Assembly: GCA_963556255.1 (NCBI GenBank)
Contig: OY744605.1
Span: 72,779,731-72,843,730 of the forward strand
Source of the DNA: Allolobophora icterica
Lineage: Eukaryota; Annelida; Clitellata; Crassiclitellata; Lumbricidae
Length of the DNA stretch: 64,000 nt
Reading direction: 5' to 3'
Shown here: positions 12,124-24,400 of the stretch, one piece after another
Numbering within the stretch: the stretch's first letter is position 1
How the letters are laid out: every line of letters begins with the position of its first letter
Made by a program: the position numbers and the translations under genes
Notes under the pieces: generated by a model
What the model saw: the letters and a program-made list of their open reading frames with translations, nothing else
The model's database searches: none
What the model was told of the DNA's origin: nothing

Positions 12124-13085
12124 GAATATTTTTGCATCAAAAGATCACCATGTGAGTAGCCGAGATGACAGTCACGTCTTAGTAGAAAAGGTTCTGTTAA
12201 CATAAGTCAAACTGAGAAATTGATTGCAAAAATGTTTGTTTAGTACAACTTATATTGGAGAGCATTGAAAGAAAGCCTTTGGAAACAGTGTCTGAGCCAC
12301 TTCATCAGTCGGAATATTTTTTGAATGGTGCAATGCCATCAAAAGACAATGGTTTGGACAAACTGTGTATTTGTGTACTGGTTAAAAAACGATCGATGTT
12401 ATCTGCAAATCAGACTTTAAAGATGGTAGACCATATCATGAAAAGAATAATTTATATCGTAGAGACGACATATCACGTTCACATACCACGATGTCCGCTA
12501 TGCTTGTTTTTTAAATGTAATTCTTTTAGAATATGTAATTCTTTTTAAAATGCATGTTTTTGATATTGATATTTTTATGGTAGCAGATGTCCAGAGTGGG
12601 TTATGAGAGGCTTGTAGGAGGCAAGTTTACAGATTCCAGGGAGGATTCTACAGTTAAACTATAATAATTTGAAATCAACATATAGTTTCAACAATTTCTG
12701 AAGTCGATTTGAAAATCGATTTGGTATTCTTTCCATGTGCAGAGTATTACTCTTGATTAGATTTTACACATCACTTGCCATATAACAAACGACTGGCCAT
12801 GTTATCTTCATTTCAGAATTTCCATGAGCAGCCGTTGGCTTTCTTCAACATTTTATTAGTGCATGCATACCTTCCAGCATTTCTCCATTCAGACGAGTTT
12901 ATTATTTTAGTTTGATTTACTGGTTAGCATCTAGAACAGCCAGACAAGTTGTTCCATTGAAAAGTACTTGAGTTGATTACACATATCATGAACATCGTTT
13001 AATTTGGTGTAAAGTACAGAACTTATTATTCTTACTGCATTTCCGTGCTGCTTCTACACAGACAGTTCCGATTGTGGGCAATAAA
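12124..13085 (+). other. Afadin 3' untranslated region with poly(A) signal AATAAA at 13080
   Basis: AT-rich sequence after the stop. The first overlapping AATAAATAAA signal is at 13080-13089, 89 bp short of the convergent IBA57 stop codon. Confidence 0.6.
12898..12903 (-). terminator. Candidate IBA57 poly(A) signal (AATAAA on minus strand)
   Basis: TTTATT on the plus strand at 12898-12903, with another at 12852-12857, lies downstream of the IBA57 stop and inside the afadin 3' UTR. Use of either would make the two transcripts overlap. Confidence 0.35.
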
Positions 13086-13173
13086 TAAATAGATGATTAT
13101 TAGTTGTTGTGTTAAGTCTTTTTATAGCAAAATTCTTGGATCATTTCCAGACCCTCAATGAAGAATGCAAGAG

Positions 13174-13768
13174 TCATAGTTCTTCTTCGCTGACTTGTCT
13201 CTTAGCTGCTATCTGCTTAAGAACTGCATCCGATTCTGTGTCCCACCAACTGGGAATAAAGGTATTTGCTTCAGCAACCACTTTGTCTCCATCCTTTATT
13301 ATCAGCTGCTGCTGCTGCGTACCAAGCACCTCTTCCAGTCTCAGAAGAGCAAGACCATATTTTCCCATCACATTCCGCACTTTTCCGCACACTTTTCCAG
13401 ACGAATTTTCCACAGAAGCATCAGGCTTTACTTCGGTCTCGCTAAAATTCAAAGAATTCCAAAACTACATCATCACAGTATGTGTTAAGTTCACAGAACC
13501 AAGAGCAGCATGCATCAACTGGTTGCATCTTATACATCATTTCAGAAGCTACACAGAATATAATTGAGAATTCGTTTCAACCATGACTGAGATATCTTTA
13601 TCTCTGGATGAAATTGACCAAGATATCTTTATCTCTGAATGAAATTGTTTGCATTACTGACTTGCATGCTATAAAAAAATGATAGAATGCAAAACAGCTA
13701 CAGCTTAGGGCCTCACAGTCCGCAAGGACCTAAACAAATTGAGAATTTTTGGGGCCTTTTTAAAATGT

Positions 13769-13850
<82 letters not shown>

Positions 13851-16800
13851 GTATGCACACACACACAATGGCTTGTGTAGCAACAGCTGGCATAGTAACT
13901 TCCATCTCGCCGGATTAAATACATCCATTTGAAAATAATTTGAATTTCTCACTTAAATGCCTTGCGATTAAATAATTAAGGCATATAATTATGTTTTCAG
14001 TTTTGTGAGGCCTTCTGGTGTAATTTTTTAACAAGGGCCTCCAAGCTTTATATAGCTTAGAGCCTCGCCCAGTCTAAATCCGGCACTGATAGAATGATTC
14101 GGTTGACCTAGTGGATTTCAATTGGTTTATCAAACACACTGCGATATTTCGCTACAAACTGCTGTGTTTTGACAATGGTGCAACACAAGTCACTAGACTA
14201 GACTGGATTCAGTTGAATACCTCGTAAGTTTAAGTGGCATTAGTCTTTTGCGGATAACTCCTGTGTAACGAGTTCGGGCAGTTAACTCTTGTCCAACATA
14301 ACAACCCTTGTCGAAAGAAACTGAAAACAACCAATGCTGTTACTATTCTAGAGTGTAAAGTAGGTAAGTAAGTATATCCTTTATTGAACCAACTGCTAAC
14401 CACACTGGTGTACATGAAAGCGTGACAGATTCAATTACAAAACTGAAAACTAGAAATTAAATCACTGCAGATACCATATGCACAACCATAGACAAATTAA
14501 GAAACAAATGAAAACTTAATATTTACCAAAATGTCAGCATAATGCAAAATTTCAAAAGTTCTGACATGAAAATGGCTTCTTTGCCATAAGGGTTTTTGTG
14601 AACAAATTCTTTGCATTAGAGAATTCTTATACCGACAACATTCTTTGCAAGAACGAATTCTTTGCACGATATACTACTAGATGTACTTACCACCATTGAG
14701 AAATGTGAGATTGCTTTCAAGTGGAAGACAGTGACCTGGAGGAAGATCCCAAATTCCTTCGCTGAGACCAACCTTGTAGCGATTCATATGGTAGACTCCC
14801 GTTACTCTCTCACAGTTCTCCACGATATCAGCCACTAAAAGGTATCGTCCATCACAAAGTAAATGTACTAAACAGAAACAGCCGCTTGACTGGCTTCACT
14901 CTTCAATGAACACATGTCCTGCACTGTGGGTCCACTCGACCACATTGGGTTGTCACTCCTTTTGGTCTGGTGCAGGGCTCTGTTCTTGACCCATTGCTGT
15001 ATATCTTGTAAACTGCTGATATTGCAACTGTCCTGGCCTTCGGTGGTGTTTGGAGTCAGCTCTACGCTGATGATATCCAGGCTTACCTGCACTGTCCGGC
15101 ATCTAATGCTCTGACTGCAATAGCTACAATGCAACAGGCTATGGCGACACTTGGCAGTTGGACGTCATCCAATCGTCTGCGCCTCAGTGCATCGAAAATG
15201 CAATTTATATCGCTGGGTATTGGGCAGCAGCTGAAAAAATAGATCATCAGGCTATATCGCCTGACTTCCCTGACTTTGTCGTGTCTTCTCGACATCTGTT
15301 CGTAATCTTGGGGTTGTTCTTGATCAGCAACTTACCTTTTCTGCACATCTGAATCTCTTTTGCCATGCTGGCTTTCTACAGTTGTGGCAACTGCGGGTCT
15401 CACTCTCACCTAAGGCTGTACTTGCCCTTTTTTAAAAGCCTGTCTTAGGATTGACTACTGCAGTGCATATATGTTGGCCTACCCTTGGGGCGCATTGGGC
15501 AGCTTAAGCGTACATCTGCTAGGCTCATTGGTGGTATTCAAAATATGACCATGTCTCGCATGGTATGTGTGACTTGCTCTATTGGCTTTGTTTCCAAATA
15601 CACTGAATTTAGGATTTTGGTCTGGTGGTGCCAGTTGTGGGAATGTTGTTGCCCTACCTCAGGTTTGGTCGGCCATGGAAACATCGTTCTGCAGAACTTG
15701 TTGTTCCCTTTGCATGCACTTGCAAAGATGCAATGTCGTGCTTTTTCATTGGTTGAACCCTCCACGTGGAACCTTTCTTCAGATCTGCATGTTATTTTAA
15801 CTAGGGAATCTGCATACACCACTTACAAGCATATGAAAACTATCCCTTATTGCCGGAGTTGGCTGGGAGCACCTCCGAGTAGGTATCTTCTTGGAGGGGC
15901 GCTAAACAAGTCCTCTGAATGAATGAATGAATGAATGAATGAATGAAAAACACCATCAGCAGCAAAGCAACTTAAAAGCAGTAAAATCTTGGCTTTTAAA
16001 ATAAATACAATAAACAGACCTCAAAGTCAAAGAACAATTATTGTCTTAATTCTTAGAGTTTCATAATTAATCAGTATGTAATACTATGTGTGTATGTATA
16101 TTAGTTTATTGAGTAAACTGGTTGTCATGCCGCAACCAGGAACAATCGAGTTAAGAACAGAAAAGCAAATGACATTCAATCAGATAAACAGAGAGCAATG
16201 TTCAAGACTATCGTCTATAAAGTACTCTCGGGATGAAATTTCGTAAAATAAAAACAAACTCAGAATGGCATGACTCTTTAGACATGTTGCAGTATCTAAA
16301 AGTAAGTCTAGGTTAGAACAGTGGGACAAGTTTACACCTACAAATCTGACTTCATGAACGAACCGTTCTCTGTCCTAAATTTTTACAAATATTAAGTCCT
16401 GAATGTTCCAACCATAAACAGATATCCTTGACTTTAACTATGTCTCAAAGATAACTTCCACTCCCAGGACATGAAGCAATAATGTAATAATAATGACTAC
16501 CTGCGACATTAGCTGGTGCCAACAGTCGATAGGCAAATGTCTTTAGACGGGGATCCAGAGTGAGAATGGAAACCAGTTTCTTATCAGAAAATGTAAGTGG
16601 TGGCAATTCAGAAGACAATGGGTGCTGAAGAGTTTTACTAAAAACAGCTGAAACCTGCAGTTCATCACCGACATCAGACAAGCGCAACTGAAACAGACAA
16701 AATGTGCTAAACGTCAAACTAGTTCGTGAATACATTTGGTATAAACGGTCACAATAATCTGCCACGAAATTAATTTGTTCAGATAAGGCAAAACGCTTTA

Positions 16801-18990
16801 AAAGTGTTTGGGTGCACAACTATATGTTAATTAGATTCTGAATGATTTTCTTCAATGCATTAGAAATTTTTACAACCTTGAAGAGCAGATGAAAAGAAGC
16901 CCTTGAGATATCCCCTAGAGGCCACCATGGGTGTGAAGTATTTTAGCCTTTTCCCACAAATAGTGTACATGGTCAGTGTACTCATTAAAGCCAAGTTGGT
17001 TAGAGACTGCAGTGACTTTATTAACCTATCCAATAAGTACTATACAGCAATTATTATAATCAATCAATGATCAATGTCGTTTATTTGCAATCTAGACATC
17101 AGTAACACATTATTTTACATTGAATCACTAAACCGTAAGTCTAAGAAGGCAAAAGGAAAGCCCAAACGGTTCAAGGTCCCCGCTAACAGGCCACCTGTAC
17201 GTGTAAATTTCCTCAAGTGATATTAAGAAGAGAGAAAGAAAGAAGCCATCCCCAAGGTCAAAGGAACCATTGTCTATGTAATTAGGCACAAGGCAATAAT
17301 TGATTAATTAATTCAAGTAAAACCTTAGACAAAGTCATAGCCGACTAGGGAACTGAGGTCGACATCCTATAAATAAGAGAAACCAAAAGTCAAGCTTTAC
17401 AGGGAAAGCAAGCTGAAACAGACGAGTTTTAAGTTTAGTTTCAGTGGAATGGTATTTACGATAGTCTGACTGGAAGGGAGATAGAGTTTATGTGAAGAAA
17501 GGTAACTACTCAAATAATTTGCAACTACGTTATCCAAGATTTTGGAGACAAAAGTTACATTAGATATATGGGGCAACAGTTTAACAAGTCTTCAGAAAAA
17601 AGAAATGGCCTTTAACTATGGCAAGTTCAAAACCGGTGTGGAAGGAGCTTTACAAACAGAGAGGTTGACAGTGGACGTGATAATTATGGCCAAGACATGA
17701 AAACAGTCTTTTAAAAGAGCAGCAGTATGAGGTCGAGAGTGCACTGCTTATCAGAAGATGAGAAGATTAGATTATGAATCTCAGCTGGAGTTAATGCAAA
17801 ACCACCTGACTTATGCATTGTGCATTATGATAGCAGCATAAGAGAAATTATTAAACTGGATTAGATTAATCGTAATAAATCAACAGATTTTCTCAGAATT
17901 CTCACTTTCTTTTCCTCTACTTACCGGTAAGTTTTTACATCACATCATATAACTTATGATTTGCTAAGGTCAGTCTTGCACTTCTGTTTCTTTCCTCAAG
18001 TATCAGAGCATGCTATTTAAAATCAACTTAATTAAGGCTTCCCTTGTTACCTTCTTGCGAAGTTTATATTTTTCTAGGCTGGAGATGAGCTCCGATGTAA
18101 CGCCAGAATCACATTCGAGCAAAACTGTTGGCTCATTTGACTCCACCTTGTAAAGTATGATGTCGTAAAGAACTCGACCCTGAAGACAGAACAACAGGTT
18201 AACATCACTTCTCGAGAAATCTGCTTTTAATCCAAACGTGGTTCTAGACTTAAGCCTAATGACTGAACAGAAATCGGATTATGAAACAGTAACTGATCGT
18301 GGAAGCAATGCCAATGGGTCTCTAACCATGCGATTTCTATACCCAGTAATGCTGAAATATCGAAGGCTTTCATTGGTGAATTAAACAAAGCCTTCATCAA
18401 GTGAAATCTGTTTAAATCCTTTCTCTTCACAGCCAGCCACCTTTCTATTAATGAAGCAACATAAATGTCACCTTCAAACCAGTCAACAAAAATGCTAAAC
18501 AATGTACGTACTGTTTATTAGAGCAACACAGGCGCCAAAACTTTACAAAATTGCTAAAGCTGAATTTATGAAAATTAACTCATTCACACGATACCTGAAC
18601 ATTGAGAATCATCGAATAGAGTGCATCCGAACTGTTGGAGCTTTCTAAATGACGGACATCATTTGTAATTAGTCCTTGTAGAAAGGTGAACACATCACGG
18701 CCAGTCATCTTCACCAGACAACGATGACTCAGCCGCTCACAGAAAAATTCTGAGGTAGAGGTAGAGGAGGAGGCATTTCCAGAAGCACTGAAGGACCTTA
18801 TCTGCTCACAGCATGAAGCTGTATATCTCTGAATCATTGACAGAGTTTTACAGGTTCTGTTTGATGTTGTTGAAGAGTAAATGGAGTTACATAACGAGTA
18901 AATGGCGTTTTTCCAGCAGAATTGAGTTGATTGAATCCGCAGATTATTACGAGACCATCTCATCAGAAATAACGATCGAGAGCCCAGCAT
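13174..18990 (-). CDS. IBA57: IBA57 homologue, mitochondrial iron-sulfur cluster assembly factor
   Basis: IBA57 works with ISCA1/ISCA2 in the mitochondrial matrix to build 4Fe-4S clusters; it is a YgfZ/GcvT-like folate-binding protein. Exons on the minus strand: 18990-18595, 18179-18051, 16687-16501, 14834-14691, 14320-14221, 13441-13174. Every junction is AG/GT with agreeing phase and the product is 407 residues. Residues 1 to about 75 are Arg/Ser/Cys-rich and fit a mitochondrial presequence. [10 protein letters not shown] and [15 protein letters not shown] are the conserved N-terminal core. [13 protein letters not shown] and [12 protein letters not shown] precede the family signature [20 protein letters not shown], with the conserved Cys at residue 292. 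The C-terminal exon gives [20 protein letters not shown]. The signature exon (14221-14320) is only 100 bp and easily missed. A LINE fragment sits in the intron between 14834 and 16501. Confidence 0.93.
13774..13849. repeat. (TA)n microsatellite, about 76 bp
   Basis: Uninterrupted TA dinucleotides in the last IBA57 intron. Confidence 0.98.
14870..15948 (+). mobile_element. 5'-truncated LINE fragment with (GAAT)n tail in IBA57 intron
   Basis: Broken reading frames give [17 protein letters not shown] and then [11 protein letters not shown], the reverse-transcriptase active-site region. [32 protein letters not shown] and a [12 protein letters not shown] end follow. GGGGCGCTAAA precedes a (TGAA)n tail at about 15918-15947. 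Several frameshifts show it is dead. It lies antisense to IBA57. Confidence 0.8.
15950..16500. other. IBA57 intron, no recognised feature
   Basis: AT-rich; no open frame with protein-like content. Confidence 0.5.
16688..18050. other. IBA57 intron, no recognised feature
   Basis: AT-rich. A block near 17060-17350 has a repeat-like look (TCAATCAATGATCAATGTCG) but I cannot assign it. Confidence 0.5.
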
Positions 18991-19567
18991 GTTGCTCTTT
19001 CACCACAGAGCAATTCCAGGGTCAAATCTAACAGAAAGTCAAAAAACATATTACTAATATCACCTCCTGACCTCCATTCGGCTCACCAAAACCAAGCGAT
19101 TTCGCTGACAAGCAGTAACCTCTGAAAGACCTAAATTATGAAGAAGGAAGACAGTACTTCACCAAACAAGTGTTTACCTTGCGAAAACAGGCCAAGGTAA
19201 AGGTCAATCGTTAATTAAAGTAACAACAGATAACCTGTTACCATATGAAATCCAAAACAATCACGTTAATTTCGATAGTTTGAAAATTCTGCTACAATCA
19301 GAGGACGAGGTCCATAAAAATGCATCATCTGTCTATGTATTAGCGCGTACGTTTTGCCTCGAGTGTAAACAAGCGATGGAAGTTGGGATGTGAGCGATAA
19401 TATGCTTTGCAATCAGAAACAAGTTTCAAATACACAGACTACTTCAAATTAAACTAAAGCACAATTCCATATCGAAAAATATTAACCTTCGTAAATAAGA
19501 TAGCATTCAATATTAGCCTGTTGCTGGCCGATATAGCAAACATCTGCCTTGAGAATACGCAAACTTG

Positions 19568-20209
19568 GTAATGCTCCATTCCATTGCACAGGCACACACG
19601 TATTTATCAGCTTCGAGACTTTATTTATTTATAAGAGTCGCAGTTATTATATAACATCAACTGGTTCCAGTTTTATATAACATCAACTGTTTCCAGTTTT
19701 TTTTTCTTACACAACAATTCACCTACTTAAAAGTTGCACTTCCACTGATTGTTAACTTCTGGATCCGCCATGCAGTGAGAAAAATGTAAAATGAACTAAC
19801 TGAATGGGCAAAAATAAAATTAACACTCGTTGAAGAATAAAACAATTTGATCGACGGTGTGACATATTTCAAACAAAAAAAACGATCTCATACTGCGCTA
19901 AATGAGGTCCAATTTTATTTAGGGTTGTGCTCTCAAATTACATTCTTGGGACTGTCGGTGCAAGATGGAAACACTTCATAATAGTTTTTAAATGAAGGCG
20001 TTATATAAATTTTCGAATCCTTACAAGAACAAAATTTTTTATTGTGCGCCTAACTTTAAGTCGGACGTTTATGGTTTCTCTGCTGTTTGATGTCTTTTTG
20101 ATGCTCTTCGATTAGGAGAAGCAGTTGTTGTTCTTCGACTTCGTCCAGTTTTTAAGTTTTAATTTAAAAGGAGTAATGCTCCATTCCATTGCACAGGCAC
20201 ACACGTATT
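19568..20209. repeat. 37-bp exact direct repeats flanking 568 bp
   Basis: The 37-nt string that starts GTAATGCTCCATTCCATTGC occurs at 19568-19604 and again, identically, at 20173-20209. The enclosed sequence is AT-rich without an open frame. It lies between the divergent IBA57 and FANCF genes. It could be a long target-site duplication around an insertion, or a duplication scar. Confidence 0.85.
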
Positions 20210-20440
20210 CGTGAAGGCTACTAAGAATCAGATAAAATGCATCATTATTAATTATACCCTATTTAATAATAATTAAATTTCATTTATAAATTTATATTTA
20301 AAAAAATTATTATTATTTTCTCCGGGACATGTTATCCGATACATTTTGTATTCGGGATATTTTATCTGAGACATTTAATCCGAGATTTTATCCGGGGGCA
20401 TTTCATCCTGTCGCGTTCAGAGCGTAGGGCCTATATTATG

Positions 20441-20445
<5 letters not shown>

Positions 20446-20499
<54 letters not shown>
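20446..20499. repeat. (AT)n microsatellite
   Basis: About 54 bp of AT dinucleotides. Confidence 0.97.
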
Positions 20500-20501
<2 letters not shown>

Positions 20502-20554
20502 ATGATATAGATGGGTATATTATATAGATGTTAAGTAGCCTATCTATATATCCC

Positions 20555-20778
20555 CGCCAGGGCAGAAATTTCGTTCGAGATTTCTGTTCCACTGCACCCC
20601 CTAGCCAACTCAGCTATGATGAGTACACTGACACTGTCAGTGGGAAGATGAGACGGCGAGGGAGAGGACTGGCCACCCGCCCTCATATGCCGAGGCTAAG
20701 AAAATGAAGTCGCTAACACTTCATACCCATGGCTGCCTCAGGGCTAGCTTAAGGGACTGCTCTTCTTCTTCTTCTAAG
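20555..20778 (+). mobile_element. SINE copy (partial) with (CTT)n tail
   Basis: Shares GCCAGGGCAGAAATTT, AAGATGAGACGGCGAGGG and AAGAAAATGAAGTCGCTAAC with the copies at 9298 and 59280. It ends in a TTCTTCTTCTTCT tail. The tRNA-like head is missing. Confidence 0.75.
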
Positions 20779-21689
20779 TAGCCTATCTAGTCTAATTATG
20801 ACAGTTAAGTAGAGATCATCTGCTTCTTAATTCTGAATTGATCGTGGTCACATGCTTACTTACAGCTTAAAAGTGGGTATTAGTCGGACCCCAGAGTTAG
20901 CTGTTGTTTATGGCTCGCACAGTAGTTGTTTTTGGCTCGAATTTTGAGTTGAGCAAAGGCAGATTAGCGACTGAAAAATTCTTTGAACAGAGGATACTTA
21001 AAAAATAAGCACGCATTCTGAACTGTTTAATAGTTAATAATTTTCAATTTTTTGTCGATATCCTATAGTATGTAGTACGTGCCATTGCCGTGAATGCCGG
21101 TGATTATAGGACATTAGCGGTTTGTCATAGCCATCATTCTGTGTAATAGTAATGGCACATTTGGATGGTGTTATGCAAGAGTGGACCAACCCACAAATTC
21201 ATTATTGTCCAGAAAACAATTTTTTTTTAAATTTCTCTTTCAATTATGATGGAAAAAATTTAAATTTTGTTGTGTATGTGCAAAAGCATACATTTGATAT
21301 TAGGGTAATATTGTATTAAGCAATTTGTTAAAGAACTTTCATCTAAAAAATAAAATGTTGGTTGGTCCATTTGAATCCTAGGAATTTTAAGATATTGTGG
21401 GTTGGTCCATTTGAATCCGAGAGCATTGTGCGTTATTGACCACAGAATTAACCTATTATTTGCATGGTTAGTCAGAGACGATGTCAATAAAGGACAGACA
21501 GGCTGTAATGACTGAACTTTTCTCAAATCTATAGCCTTAGGCTATTGTTAAGCTAAAGGTTTAACCTAAAGCTGTCAAATTTTCGCATGAACTGTAGGCT
21601 ATATTTTGTGACAGTAATCATTGTATAAAGTTGGCAACAGACAACATTAGGCAAAATTATTCACAATTTTTATAAAGTATCTAATAAAT

Positions 21690-22545
21690 GGTTTTGTATT
21701 GTATTGTATCTAGAAATTTATAAAGCGCCTCTCGCAACTATTCAGAGACGCTATCAGCACAGAATCCCCGGGGAAACAGAAGTGCCTTTAAGGAACGCTA
21801 GACCAGTCATTAGTTTGACCCTGAGCAGAGGGGGAAGGTCATTCCAGATCGTGGGACCCACTACAGCAAACGCCCGGTGTTGGGCCAAGAAAGCTTTAGT
21901 CCTGAGAACAAACAGAGCAAGCGAATTTGCAGACCGCAACGAGCGAGAAGAAGATGCAGATAGCGGCTTTCGCAGATAGTTCGAGAGATATTTCGGAGCA
22001 GTACCCTGCTGAGATTTAAAGACGAGGAGGAGGATCTTATAACGAATGCGTGGGACAATAGAGAGCCAGTGTAGAACATCAAGCATGTAAGTAGAGATAT
22101 GGACATAGCTGGGGAGTCGAGCGATGAGCCTAGCAGAAGCATTTAGAACAGATTGAAGGGGGAGAGACGCTGCTTAGGGAGTCCAATGAGAAGTGAGTTG
22201 CAGTAGTCCAAGAAAAGCATGAGCAGACAAATGCCTGAACTATGGTTGTAAAGACAGAATGTGAGACTGATGGCCCTGAGATGGCCCTGAGACACCTCAG
22301 TTGAAAGAAGCAGGAGCGATTCATGTTGGATATAATGCTGTGTGAATGTGATGGAAGAGTCAAGTGTGACGCCCAAGTCACGGACGGTGGAAGAGTAGGT
22401 GTAAGCAGGGAATTTCTCAGCCAGCCATGGAAAGTCGAGTTTAGCAAGCTGCTGCCTAGTCCGAAACCAGATCAGTTGAGTCTTACAGTGTTGAGGTAGA
22501 GGTGATTAGTTGCTCTTAATGCATTTAGGCCTATATCTGAGCATT
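21690..22545 (-). mobile_element. 5'-truncated LINE, minus strand, nested
   Basis: On the minus strand it gives LHWLSIVPRIRYKILLLVF, GTAPKYLSNYLRKPL, LRSANSLAL and IWNDLPPLLR, the same C-terminal reverse-transcriptase region as at 4990-5990. The tail reads (TACAA)n on the minus strand (GTATTGTATTGTATC at about 21694). Frameshifts are present. Confidence 0.85.
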
Positions 22546-22763
22546 GACAAACAGCTAGCTATATTCCAGATCTTGATGTGTATGTTTCACCATGTTCTCT
22601 TTTTCGTTTTATGACATTTCTCTACCATTTCTCTGGCACAGCTCTTTTGCGGCATCTACACTTCTTTCTGAGACATGAGATGCAACAGGATTTAGTCCAG
22701 CCGCGCTTGTATTACTTTGTCTGCGCAAATGGACCAAGCCACAGGACTCGGCTTGGAACCAGC

Positions 22764-22831
22764 GACTCTTGTATGCACAACTGGACCAAGCCACGGTTCT
22801 GTGGCTTGGTCCAGTTGTGCATACAAGAGTC
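22764..22831. repeat. Perfect 31-bp inverted repeat, 6-nt loop
   Basis: 22764-22794 is the exact reverse complement of 22801-22831 (arms begin GACTCTTGTATGCACAACTG), with GGTTCT between. A related but imperfect block, GGACCAAGCCACAGGACTCG, lies just upstream at about 22731. Confidence 0.97.
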
Positions 22832-23576
22832 TTTGGTTGGTCCAAACAATTTTAGCTAATTAATTAATAACCTGATTACCTAGCAGTTTGATCCAAGTAT
22901 GCATATGTGCAGAAAATGATTTTGAATTTAATGGAAAAATAAAAAATTTTTTGGTAATTTTGAGGGTTGGTCCACTTTTGCATAACACCATCCATTTATA
23001 TGGCACTTTATGAAGTGATATTCTTCCAGACATGTTACACAAAATCACTATCGGATTCATTTAGGCCAGCGATGGAATGTAGAAAATCAAATAGAGACAA
23101 AATAAGCACACTTTTGGAGGATGATTATTGTACTTTATTTCGCTCAAAGCAGAAGCATGAGGATTAGAAAAACGCAAAATTACAAAAACGCAGAAATACA
23201 AAAATGTGCTAACATAATAATAACTGATGTTCTGGATGGAGGAACTCTCAGCCCACCTAGTGATGCAGATAGGGTGACCACACGTCCCGGATTGCCCGGG
23301 ACAGTCCCGGAATTTGAAAAAATGTCCCACGTCCCGGACACGTCCTTTCCGGGACAATGAAATGTCCCGGAATGAATTTTCTACAATTAAATGCGTAGAA
23401 TTTGGTATTTATATTTTAATATTCCAATAATAAGAAAGTAAAAATATAACAACATCAACAAAATTAATATGCAGCTTTGTTCAAAATTTACAAATCCGCG
23501 GCACCATGTAATCTTAAGAGTATGGCTAACTATATGGGTCTACATTCTGCAATAGAGGCTGATATGTTTATGATAT

Positions 23577-24400
23577 CTAATCGTAATCGTACTCGTAATC
23601 TCCAAACTTCTAAAGCGCCATTCAAAGGCCAAGTGCAGGACACAAGCCTGTTCACAAGCGCTACGTCAAATCAGGGGGTGTTTCCAGAGAGTAGGCCAAA
23701 GGAGATCCGAATACGGTTTCCAGAGGGCCAGATCAAGAGAGAAGCAGAGCAGCTGTCAAGGCGGGTGTAGTTTAAGGCGAGAACTTGAAGGCGGAGGATC
23801 AGATGAGTCAGGGTAGGAGTACTTGAAAAGGTGAGATTTCAGCTTTGAGTGGAAAGCGCCGGGGTGATAGAGGAATATAAACCGAGAATCTACGGAATTC
23901 ATAGGGGGGGAATCGTTCTAGAGGCGTGGTGCTATGTTGCGTATGGCTCGGTTGGAGAACTTGAGATGAGTCTATAGTGACTTGAGGTCGAGAAACACCG
24001 AGATATCTCGTCCTGGCAGCGATCTTGTTTGACAGGTGGGGGTAGGGGGCACGGGAAACTTTCGAACTGATCTGGTTAAAAAAGAGGTGAAAAATTTGAT
24101 GGGACCTTTTTGGTGTTCTTCAAACTTGGTGGACAACTGTATACTGTGTCCCCTCCCCACTCTCAATGGTGGGTCTTGTACTCTTGTTCCCCTCGAGCCC
24201 CCTTCCCCAGATCGCTGCCCATGACCGGGTGGAGCGGGTTGCCTGGATGGTGAAGGATTCACAGAGGTACTTGGGCTGGGAATATTGCAGGGAGTTGTAG
24301 GTTAATGATAGGACATTGTTAGTTCACTCTCGGATTTTTAGCCAAAGGAGTGATTTGAGGATTGGAGTGATATGATGATGTTTGTACATCATCGCCTAAA
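23577..24400 (-). mobile_element. LINE/SINE 3' fragment, minus strand, (CGATTA)n-type tail, interrupted by MITE
   Basis: Begins with AATCGTAATCGTACTCGTAATC, then CTTCTAAAGCGCCATTC and the complement of the GCGCTTGTGAACAGGCTTG block. It matches the family copies at 29206-29690, 49290-49425 and 56800-57010. The distal boundary is uncertain. Confidence 0.6.
24013..24223 (-). mobile_element. GGCGGCGATC-family hAT MITE
   Basis: Reads GGCAGCGATCTTGTTTGACAGG at one end and AGATCGCTGCCCATG at the other, with the GGGGGACAAGA-type interior reversed. Same family as 32108-32331, 35272-35720 and 61869-62107. Confidence 0.8.

Larger units (their letters stand above)
21163..22993. mobile_element. Composite element with 30-bp terminal inverted repeats
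   Basis: The end at 21163-21192, starting GGATGGTGTTATGCAAGAGT, is the reverse complement of 22964-22993 at 29 of 30 positions. The motif GGACCAACC/GGTTGGTCC recurs inside both arms (about 21356, 21402, 22835). The interior has no transposase frame. A LINE fragment (21690-22545) is nested inside, and a 31-bp perfect hairpin lies at 22764-22831. I could not define a target-site duplication. Confidence 0.7.
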
